Positions 57,546-64,000 of a DNA stretch of 64,000 nucleotides are shown here, one piece after another (position 1 is the stretch's first letter; each line of letters starts with the position of its first letter). The notes below the pieces were generated by a model. It searched no databases. It worked only from the letters and a program-made list of their open reading frames with translations, and was not told the DNA's origin. Both the position numbers and the translations under genes were made by a program. The DNA is from Mycobacterium asiaticum (GTDB lineage Bacteria; Actinomycetota; Actinomycetes; Mycobacteriales; Mycobacteriaceae): the NCBI RefSeq assembly GCF_001673635.1, contig NZ_LZMH01000079.1, positions 23,223 to 87,222 of the forward strand, read 5' to 3'.

Positions 57546-59903
57546 CTAAGCCGCTGAAGTCACCCGATACACGTCGTAGACGCCTTCGACGTTGCGCACC
57601 ACATTCAGCAGGTGCCCCAGGTGCTTGGGGTCGCCCATCTCGAAGGTGAACCGGCTGATCGCCACCCGGTCACCGGAGGTGGTGACCGACGCGGACAGGA
57701 TGTTCACCTTCTCGTCGGCCAGCACCCGCGTCACGTCGGAAAGCAGCCGGTGCCGGTCCAGCGCCTCCACCTGGATCGCCACCAAGAACACCGAGGACGG
57801 GGACGGCGCCCACAGCACCTCGATGATGCGTTCGGCCTGCTGTTGCAGCGACGCGGCGTTGGTGCAGTCGGTGCGGTGCACGCTGACTCCCCCGCCGCGG
57901 GTCACAAAGCCCATGATCTGGTCGCCCGGCACCGGGGTGCAGCACTTGGCCAGCTTGGTCAGCACGCCCGGGGCGCCGGGAACCGAGACGCCCACGTCTT
58001 CGGTGCTGCGGGGCCGGCGCGGCATGGTCGCCGGAGTGGACCGCTCGGCCAGATCCTCCTCGGCCTGGTCGATCCCACCGAGTTCTGCCAGTAGCCGCTG
58101 CACGACGTGCCGGGCCGAGACATGCCCCTCACCGATCGCGGTGTACATCGCCGAGACGTCGGTGTAGTGCAGCTCGCGGGCCACCGCGGCCATCGATTCG
58201 CCATTGACCAAGCGCTGCAAGGGAAGTCCGCCGCGCCGCACCTCACGGGCCATGGCTTCCTTGCCGGATTCCAGCGCCTCCTCGCGACGCTCCTTGGCGA
58301 ACCACTGCCGGATCTTGGTCTTGGCACGCGGGGACACCACGAACTGTTGCCAGTCCCGCGACGGTCCGGCGTTCTGCGCCTTGGACGTGAAAACCTCTAC
58401 GACTTCGCCGTTGTCGAGCTTGCGTTCCAAGGCCACCAGGCGGCCGTTGACCCGCGCGCCGATACAGCGATGTCCCACCTCGGTGTGCACCGCGTAGGCG
58501 AAGTCCACCGGGGTGGACCCGGCCGGCAGGGTGAACACGTCGCCCTTGGGCGAGAAAACGAAAATCTCTTGCACCGCAAGGTCGTAACGCAACGACTCCA
58601 GGAACTCACCGGGGTCGGCGGCCTCACGTTGCCAGTCGAGCAGCTGACGCATCCAGGCCATGTCGTCGATCTCGGCGGCGGCGTGCGGATGCGGAACACC
58701 GTTGCGGCCCTTGGCTTCCTTGTACCGCCAGTGCGCGGCGATGCCGTACTCGGCGGTGCGGTGCATGTCGCGGGTCCGGATCTGCACCTCCAGCGGCTTG
58801 CCCTCCGGGCCGACCACGGTGGTGTGCAGTGACTGGTACACCCCGTATCTGGGCTGCGCGATGTAGTCCTTGAACCGGCCCGCCATCGGCTGCCACAGCG
58901 AATGCACCACGCCCACAGCGGCATAACAGTCACGGATCTCGTCGCACAGGATCCGGATGCCGACCAGGTCGTGGATGTCGTCGAAGTCGCGGCCCTTGAC
59001 GATCATCTTCTGATAGATCGACCAGTAGTGCTTCGGCCTACCTTCAACCGTCGCCTTGATCTTGGAGGCGTTCAGCGTGTTGGTGATCTCGGCGCGCACC
59101 TTGGCCAGATAGGTGTCCCGGGACGGCGCCCGACCGGCCACCAACCGGACGATCTCGTCGTACTTCTTGGGATGCAGGATCGCGAACGCCAGGTCCTCCA
59201 GCTCCCATTTGACGCTGGCCATCCCGAGCCGATGCGCAAGGGGTGCAATGACTTCCAGCGTCTCGCGGGCCTTGCGGGCCTGCTTTTCCGGCGGCAGGAA
59301 ACGCATGGTGCGCATGTTGTGCAGCCGGTCGGCCACCTTGATCACCAGCACCCGCGGGTCGCGGGCCATAGCGGTGATCATCTTGCGGATCGTCTCGCCT
59401 TCGGCGGCGCTGCCCAACACCACGCGGTCCAGCTTGGTCACGCCGTCGACGAGGTGGCCCACCTCTTCGCCGAAGTCCTCGCTCAACGCCTCCAGCGTGT
59501 AGCCGGTGTCCTCCACCGTGTCGTGCAACAGAGCTGCCACCAAGGTGGTGGTGTCCATGCCCAACTCAGCCAGGATGTTGGCGACGGCCAACGGGTGGGT
59601 GATGTAGGGATCTCCGGAGTGCCGAAGCTGCGACGCGTGGCGCTGGTCGGCGACCTCGTAGGCGCGCTGCAGCAGCGACAGATCGGCTTTCGGGTAGACC
59701 TCGCGGTGCACCGACACCAGCGGTTCGAGCACCGGGTTGATTGCGCTGCTGCGGGCGGTCATCCGGCGGGCCAGCCGCGCCCGCACGCGTCGGGACGCGC
59801 TGCTGCTTGTCTTGACCGGCTCCGCCGGTGGCTCCGGCACCTCGCTGACCGGCAACGGCTCCGTGGGCGGGGCAGCTTGCAGCGTGCTTTGGTCGTCCGC
59901 CAC
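57546..59903 (-). CDS. relA: bifunctional (p)ppGpp synthetase/hydrolase RelA (Rsh)
   Basis: A 785-residue stringent-response enzyme. HD hydrolase domain about 60-200 (RHASQLRHSGDPYITHPLAV, LLHDTVEDTGYT, KVADRLHNMRT). Synthetase domain about 255-370 (GRPKHYWSIYQKM, RFKDYIAQPRYGVYQSLHTT). TGS (VFTLPAGSTPVDFAYAVHTE), the conserved-Cys region LAKCCTPVPGDQIMGFVTRG, and a C-terminal ACT domain follow. The first GTG (59912) lies inside the ribosome site, while GTG 59903 is 8 bases after GGAGG, so the latter is the start (VADDQSTL), as in Rv2583c. Confidence 0.97.
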   Translation of the reverse strand: MADDQSTLQAAPPTEPLPVSEVPEPPAEPVKTSSSASRRVRARLARRMTARSSAINPVLEPLVSVHREVYPKADLSLLQRAYEVADQRHASQLRHSGDPYITHPLAVANILAELGMDTTTLVAALLHDTVEDTGYTLEALSEDFGEEVGHLVDGVTKLDRVVLGSAAEGETIRKMITAMARDPRVLVIKVADRLHNMRTMRFLPPEKQARKARETLEVIAPLAHRLGMASVKWELEDLAFAILHPKKYDEIVRLVAGRAPSRDTYLAKVRAEITNTLNASKIKATVEGRPKHYWSIYQKMIVKGRDFDDIHDLVGIRILCDEIRDCYAAVGVVHSLWQPMAGRFKDYIAQPRYGVYQSLHTTVVGPEGKPLEVQIRTRDMHRTAEYGIAAHWRYKEAKGRNGVPHPHAAAEIDDMAWMRQLLDWQREAADPGEFLESLRYDLAVQEIFVFSPKGDVFTLPAGSTPVDFAYAVHTEVGHRCIGARVNGRLVALERKLDNGEVVEVFTSKAQNAGPSRDWQQFVVSPRAKTKIRQWFAKERREEALESGKEAMAREVRRGGLPLQRLVNGESMAAVARELHYTDVSAMYTAIGEGHVSARHVVQRLLAELGGIDQAEEDLAERSTPATMPRRPRSTEDVGVSVPGAPGVLTKLAKCCTPVPGDQIMGFVTRGGGVSVHRTDCTNAASLQQQAERIIEVLWAPSPSSVFLVAIQVEALDRHRLLSDVTRVLADEKVNILSASVTTSGDRVAISRFTFEMGDPKHLGHLLNVVRNVEGVYDVYRVTSAA

Positions 59904-59946
59904 GTTCGTCACCTCCGAACTAGAGGATATCGCGGTATTCCGGTTA

Positions 59947-60486
59947 CTAAACGCGACTCAGGCTGTGCACCGACAAAGGCGTCAGCGCCTCGCGACCACC
60001 CAGTTCCACCAACTCCACCACCACCGCCGCCGATGTCACGGCAGCGCCGCTGTGCTCGAGCAGCCGTTGCGCGGCGCCCACGCTGCCGCCGGTGGCCAGG
60101 ACATCGTCGATGATCACCACGCGCCGGCCGGCCAGCGCGATTCCGTCGGCCGGGATTTCGAGGGTGGCGGCGCCGTACTCACGCTGGTAGTTCTCGCTGA
60201 GCACCGGCGGCGGCAGCTTGCCGCCCTTGCGGATGGCCAGCACGCCGGTTCCGAGACGGACCGCGACGGCCGCAGCGAGCAGCAACCCGCGCGCGTCGAT
60301 GCCCGCTATCAGGTCGGCGCCGTCGGCCACCTCGGTCAATGCGTCGGTGATCGCCGTCATCGCATCGCGATCGGCGAACACCGGGATCAGGTCGCGAAAC
60401 ACCACGCCGGGCTTGGGGAAATCGACGACCTCCCTGGTTAGCTCCGCCAGCATGGCGGACAGATCGGTCACTGCACCAGGGCCCAT
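59947..60486 (-). CDS. apt: adenine phosphoribosyltransferase
   Basis: A 179-residue purine salvage enzyme making AMP from adenine and PRPP. Motifs: VVDFPKPGVVFRDLIPVFAD, ADLIAGIDARGLLLAAAVA, and the PRPP-binding RVVIIDDVLATGGSVGAA. It overlaps the lipoprotein gene end by 19 bases and is followed by relA after a 43-base gap, the secDF-Rv2585c-apt-relA order typical of mycobacteria. The ATG at 60486 could be replaced by a GTG five codons in. A Phe-to-Leu change is seen in the usual ARGFLL. Confidence 0.94.
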   Translation of the reverse strand: MGPGAVTDLSAMLAELTREVVDFPKPGVVFRDLIPVFADRDAMTAITDALTEVADGADLIAGIDARGLLLAAAVAVRLGTGVLAIRKGGKLPPPVLSENYQREYGAATLEIPADGIALAGRRVVIIDDVLATGGSVGAAQRLLEHSGAAVTSAAVVVELVELGGREALTPLSVHSLSRV

Positions 60487-62120
60487 CTATCCATATTCCA
60501 CCCGGCGCCCCAGCGGGTCGGGTTTCGGCTGACGGCGTACATCTTCTTCGACATCAACAGGGTGCGCTGCTGCCGGTACAGCGGCAGGGTCGGCATGTCG
60601 CCCCAGAGCACCGGCGCGGCCTCGCTGAGCAGTCTGGCGCGTTCGGCCGGATCCGCCGAGACCGCCAGCGCCCCGATGATCCCGTCGATCTGGGGGTTGG
60701 AGTAGCCCGACAGGTTGTTGCCGTTGCCGCCGTGCAGCGCGTAGGCGTCCATCGAGGACGACCCAGTCGATCCGCTGCCGCTGGCACCGCCCGTGCTCGC
60801 GACCAGCACGTCGATCTTCCCGTCCCGCAGGGCCTGGGGTCCTGAGGTATCCAGGATCACGTTCGTCACGGTGATGCCCGCCGGTGCGCACGACGACGCG
60901 ATGGCCCCGACGGTGGCCGCCAGCCGGGCGTTCGGTCCTCGGTAGCCGATCCGGACGTTCAGCTTGGCGTTGCCGAGCGCCGTGCGTGCGGCGTTGGGGT
61001 CGGCCCGGTTGAACTGCGCCGCCTCGGCGACACCGTCGGCGGCGGCGACCGCGTCCTCGGCGGCCGGGCTCAGCCGCGAGTTGGCGATCGCGACCCCGGC
61101 GTCCTTGGCGATGACGTCCCGCGGGGTGCACAGCGCGAACGCGGTGCGTGCGGGCCGCGCCGCCAGCGGTCCCTGCGAGGCGAAGATCAGTTGCTCGATC
61201 CCCGCCGACGCCGAGTCGCTGCGCTCATAGTTGTCCGGCGTGGCCAGCGCACCGGAGGACCCGGCCGCGACGTCGACCACGTCGACACTGCGGTTGTTCA
61301 CCCGGTCCTGGATGTCGCCGCCCTGCGGCCAGACGGTGATCCGCTTGGTGATCGCCTTGGCGCCCCACCAGCGGTCATTGGAGACCAGCACGACGGCACC
61401 GCCGTCCAGCACCCGTTCGATCTTGTACGGCCCCGACGACGGGAAGCGTTTGAGGTCGATCCCCGGCTTGAGGTCCCAGGTGGTGTTCCACAGCCGAGCC
61501 ACCTGTTCGATCACCGACGCCTTGTTGGTGAGCAGGGCGGTCGTGATGTCGGTGCCCAGCGTGTCCGCGATGACGTGCGACGGCATCATCGAGGTGGCCG
61601 TGAACAGCTGCGTGTAGTCGACGACGCCGCGGTCCGGGATGAACGAGACCCGGGCCTTCTTCTGTCCCGGCGTGCACTCGACGTTGGCAATGTCGACGTA
61701 CCCGGCCTGGCTGGCGGCATCGAAACCACCGAAGCGCCCGGACTGCGCCGCCCAGGCCAGCACAAGGTCGTCGCAGGTCACTGGCTTGCCGTCGGAATAG
61801 ACGGCGTTGTCAGCGATTTGGTAGTCCAGCACCAGGGGTGAGCCGCCCACCATCGAGACGGTGCCGAAGTCGTGGTCGGCGACCACCTGTCCGTCGGGCC
61901 CGTGGTAGCCGAAGCCGGCGAGGGTCCGGGCGAAGGCCTGGGCTCCCGCCGAGGCCGCGCCGATCACGGTGTTGGTGTTGTAGCTGGACAGCGTCCCGTC
62001 GACGACGTAGTCGACCTGACCGGCGGCGGTGCCCGAACACGCGGTCAGGGTGGACGACGTCAGCGCTGCCGCCGCGGCCGTGACCACGGCGGCTTTCCGC
62101 CAGCGACCCCAGGCGGCCAT
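60468..62120 (-). CDS. extracellular solute-binding lipoprotein, family 5 (Rv2585c type)
   Basis: A 550-residue lipoprotein of the peptide/nickel binding type (SBP_bac_5). The lipobox is LTAC within TSSTLTACSG at about Cys28. Family segments are DNAVYSDGKPVTCDDLVLAW, PYKIERVLDGGAVVLVSNDRWWG, and the C-terminal LYRQQRTLLMSKKMYAV. No permease or ATPase is adjacent, so it either serves an importer encoded elsewhere or has another role. It sits between secF and apt as Rv2585c does. Confidence 0.9.
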   Translation of the reverse strand: MAAWGRWRKAAVVTAAAAALTSSTLTACSGTAAGQVDYVVDGTLSSYNTNTVIGAASAGAQAFARTLAGFGYHGPDGQVVADHDFGTVSMVGGSPLVLDYQIADNAVYSDGKPVTCDDLVLAWAAQSGRFGGFDAASQAGYVDIANVECTPGQKKARVSFIPDRGVVDYTQLFTATSMMPSHVIADTLGTDITTALLTNKASVIEQVARLWNTTWDLKPGIDLKRFPSSGPYKIERVLDGGAVVLVSNDRWWGAKAITKRITVWPQGGDIQDRVNNRSVDVVDVAAGSSGALATPDNYERSDSASAGIEQLIFASQGPLAARPARTAFALCTPRDVIAKDAGVAIANSRLSPAAEDAVAAADGVAEAAQFNRADPNAARTALGNAKLNVRIGYRGPNARLAATVGAIASSCAPAGITVTNVILDTSGPQALRDGKIDVLVASTGGASGSGSTGSSSMDAYALHGGNGNNLSGYSNPQIDGIIGALAVSADPAERARLLSEAAPVLWGDMPTLPLYRQQRTLLMSKKMYAVSRNPTRWGAGWNMDRWALVQ

Positions 62121-62123
62121 CGG

Positions 62124-63443
62124 CTACCGCTTGCCGGCGTTTCGTTTGCCGGTGGGACGCCGCGTACCGGTAGGACGCACCGGGCGAGCGCCTGGGGCCG
62201 GCTTGTTGCTGGGCGTGGGCTTGTCGGCCTTGGCCGGGCGGGTGGCCGCTTCTACCGTTTCGGTGGCCGTTTCGGTGGTCGTCTCGGTCGTCTCGGTCGT
62301 CTCGGTCGTCTCGTCGGCAGCTTCGTCGTCGTCCTCGGCGGTGTCCGCCTTGGCCGAAGCTTTCTCGGTGGTCGCCGCGCTGCCGCTGTTCCGCCGCCGC
62401 AGCACGCGGCGGGTGTGGTTGCGCACCAGTTCGGTGCGCTCGCGCAGCGTCACAAGCAGCGGGGTGGCGAAGAAGATCGACGAGTAGGTGCCCACGATGA
62501 TGCCGATCAGCTGCACCAGGGCCAGGTCCTTCAGGGTGCCGACGCCGAGCAGCCAGACCGCGACCACCATCAGCGCCAGCACCGGTAGCACCGAGATCAG
62601 GCTGGTGTTGATGGACCGCATGAACGTCTGGTTGACCGCCAGGTTGGCGTGCTCGGCGAAGGTACGCCGGGTGGTGTGCTGGAACCCGTGGGTGTTTTCT
62701 TCGACCTTGTCGAACACGATGACGGTGTCATAGATCGAAAAGCCCAGGATGGTCAGCAGACCGATCACGGTGGCCGGGGTGACCTCGAAACCCACCAGCG
62801 CGTAGACGCCGGCGGTCACCGTGATGTCGAAAATCATTGCCGCCAGCGCCGACAGGGTCATATAGCGCTCGTAGCGCACGGTGATGTAGACGGCGACCAG
62901 CACCAGGAACACCACCAGCGCGATCACCGCTTTCTTGGTGATCTGACCGCCCCAGGTCTCCGACACCGCCGCGTCACTGATCGCCTTCTTGCTGGGGTTA
63001 CCGTCGGGCCCCTTGGGGTGGAACGCGTCGAACAGCGCGGTGCGCAGCTTCTCGGTCTGCTCGTTGGACAGCGTCTCCGAACGGATCTGGACGGTGGCCG
63101 AGGAACCCTTGCCGACCGTCACAACCGACTCGGGGTCTTTTCCGATGGTGTTGTTGAAGACGGTTTCGACCTGCGTGACGCTGATCGCGCCCTCGGTGCC
63201 AACCGACGGCATGGACACCGTGGTGCCGCCCTTGAAGTCGATACCGAAGGTGAACCCGCGGATGAGGATTGCCAGGATGGCGATCGCCATCATCGCGCCG
63301 CTCACCCCGTACCACAGCTTGCGGCGGCCCACCACCTCGAACGCGCCGGTTCCGGTGTATAGCCGCGACAGCCAACTATGTTGCACCGCAGGTGTTTTCG
63401 CTTCGTTGGCGGCTTTCTCGAGTGTCTTTGGTTTGGACGCCAT
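62124..63443 (-). CDS. secF: protein translocase subunit SecF
   Basis: A 439-residue six-helix membrane subunit that with SecD assists late steps of Sec export using the proton gradient. The D/E-rich periplasmic head region begins GIDFKGGTTVSMPSVG. The family motifs GFSIYDTVIVFDKVEENTHG and NQTFMRSINTSLISVLPVLAL are present. The last about 110 residues are a cytoplasmic low-complexity tail (TETTETTETTTETATETVEA) from 9-base repeats at 62281-62313. ATG 63443 shares its A with the secD stop (TGATG), and a GTG one codon earlier is possible. Confidence 0.95.
   Translation of the reverse strand: MASKPKTLEKAANEAKTPAVQHSWLSRLYTGTGAFEVVGRRKLWYGVSGAMMAIAILAILIRGFTFGIDFKGGTTVSMPSVGTEGAISVTQVETVFNNTIGKDPESVVTVGKGSSATVQIRSETLSNEQTEKLRTALFDAFHPKGPDGNPSKKAISDAAVSETWGGQITKKAVIALVVFLVLVAVYITVRYERYMTLSALAAMIFDITVTAGVYALVGFEVTPATVIGLLTILGFSIYDTVIVFDKVEENTHGFQHTTRRTFAEHANLAVNQTFMRSINTSLISVLPVLALMVVAVWLLGVGTLKDLALVQLIGIIVGTYSSIFFATPLLVTLRERTELVRNHTRRVLRRRNSGSAATTEKASAKADTAEDDDEAADETTETTETTETTTETATETVEAATRPAKADKPTPSNKPAPGARPVRPTGTRRPTGKRNAGKR
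62281..62313. repeat. 9-bp tandem repeat in secF tail
   Basis: Three identical units GTCTCGGTC and a partial fourth (GTCTCG) are in tandem. Read in the minus-strand frame they encode a Thr-Glu-Thr unit. The unit is divisible by three, so copy number could vary without shifting the frame. Confidence 0.7.
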
Positions 63444-64000
63444 CACTTATCCCGTCCCGTCTTTGCGGCACCCGCGGTGGCGGCACGGCGTTCGCGTGCG
63501 ACCTGCTGAACGGCGCCGAGCCCGTTGTACGCGGGCTTGCCCAACCTCTGCGACTTCGACGCCAGGTACACCAGCGGCCAGGTCACCAGGAACACGACCA
63601 CGACGTCGAGGATCGTCGTCAGGCCGAGGGTGAAGGCGAATCCCTTGACCTGGCCGACAGCCAGGAAGTACAGCACCGCAGCCGCCAGGAAGGTGACGGC
63701 GTTACCGGACACGATCGTCTTACGGGCCCGCGCCCAACCGCGCGGCACCGCCGAGCGGAACGAACGGCCTTCGCGGATCTCGTCTTTGATGCGCTCGAAG
63801 AACACCACGAACGAGTCGGCGGTAGTCCCGATACCGATGATCAGACCGGCGATGCCGGCCAGGTCCAGGGTGTAGTTGATATACCTGCCCAGCAACACCA
63901 GGATCGCGTAAACCATTGCGCCGGAAGCGACCAACGACAGCGCGGTCAGCAAACCCAGCACCCGGTAATACAGCAGTGAGTACACCAACACCAGCGCCAG
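63443..64000 (-). CDS. secD: protein translocase subunit SecD, C-terminal part
   Basis: The frame enters from the right edge of the window and ends at 63443, so only the last 185 residues are seen. They hold the C-terminal helices of SecD, including NYTLDLAGIAGLIIGIGTTA and SFVVFFERIKDEIREG (the conserved RND-type motif), then FGFAFTL-like GFAFTLGLTTILDVVVVFLV and a basic tail. The stop overlaps the secF start. Together they give the SecDF order of Rv2587c-Rv2586c. Confidence 0.94.
   Translation of the reverse strand: MALVLVYSLLYYRVLGLLTALSLVASGAMVYAILVLLGRYINYTLDLAGIAGLIIGIGTTADSFVVFFERIKDEIREGRSFRSAVPRGWARARKTIVSGNAVTFLAAAVLYFLAVGQVKGFAFTLGLTTILDVVVVFLVTWPLVYLASKSQRLGKPAYNGLGAVQQVARERRAATAGAAKTGRDK

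Overview
The window is a dense (over 95% coding), high-GC actinobacterial chromosome segment that I read as a Mycobacterium, most likely a non-tuberculous slow grower. The backbone runs, from the right end towards the left, in the gene order known from M. tuberculosis Rv2586c to Rv2531c: secD-secF, Rv2585c lipoprotein, apt, relA, ppiB, Rv2581c, hisS, Rv2578c, Rv2577, Rv2576c, Rv2575 to Rv2573, aspS, Rv2571c, Rv2570, Rv2569c to Rv2566, Rv2560, rarA, Rv2557/8, Rv2556c, alaS, ruvX, mltG, aroE, Rv2551c, the aroC-aroK-aroB-aroQ operon, Rv2536, pepQ, efp, nusB, Rv2532c, Rv2531c. A PE-PPE-domain protein and mycobacterial features such as leaderless-type starts support this. No tRNA, rRNA, CRISPR array, insertion sequence or prophage was seen. 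No gap between genes reaches 300 bases.

Region by region: 1-242 is the start of an HSL-type alpha/beta hydrolase. 402-7049 is a tightly overlapping six-gene operon: GntR regulator, AprB-like ferredoxin, NitT/TauT-type ABC importer, and an AprA-like flavoprotein fused to HEAT repeats. This is the most unusual metabolic system here. 7245-12958 holds an Orn/Lys/Arg decarboxylase, a small secreted DUF6636-type protein, a DadA-like oxidase, and two membrane proteins. 12955-15154 is nusB-efp-pepQ, and 15903-22186 is shikimate synthesis plus mltG and ruvX. 22187-28103 holds alaS, small conserved genes, and rarA, with a very long bidirectional hairpin terminator at 26191-26252.

29229-37238 is the second system of interest: two transglutaminase-fold proteins, a circularly permuted ATP-grasp/Alpha-E protein, and a zinc-ribbon metallopeptidase, a set that looks like peptide or amide-bond synthesis, transfer and cleavage. 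37381-41184 has a lipase-like hydrolase, a YjbR protein, and two tandem FUSC-type membrane proteins. 41235-45840 holds a Ddn-like protein, aspS, a ketopantoate-reductase-like gene with an apparent ATC start, an SRPBCC protein, and a zinc metalloprotease. 45847-48112 is an aldolase/DapA-like/XRE-cupin cassette with an inverted-repeat operator candidate. 48117-53369 holds secreted and lipid-related proteins. 53487-64000 holds hisS, a metallo-beta-lactamase-fold hydrolase, a membrane cyclophilin followed by a Ser/Thr kinase, relA, apt, a solute-binding lipoprotein, secF, and the end of secD.

Compared with M. tuberculosis (from memory), the window lacks the toxin-antitoxin/lipoprotein block between aroC and the prepilin peptidase, and lacks Rv2561 to Rv2565. 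It carries extra genes: the AprA operon's neighbours, the DadA pair, the lipase, a second FUSC copy, the aldolase cassette, the PE gene in place of the haloalkane dehalogenase, and the kinase after ppiB.
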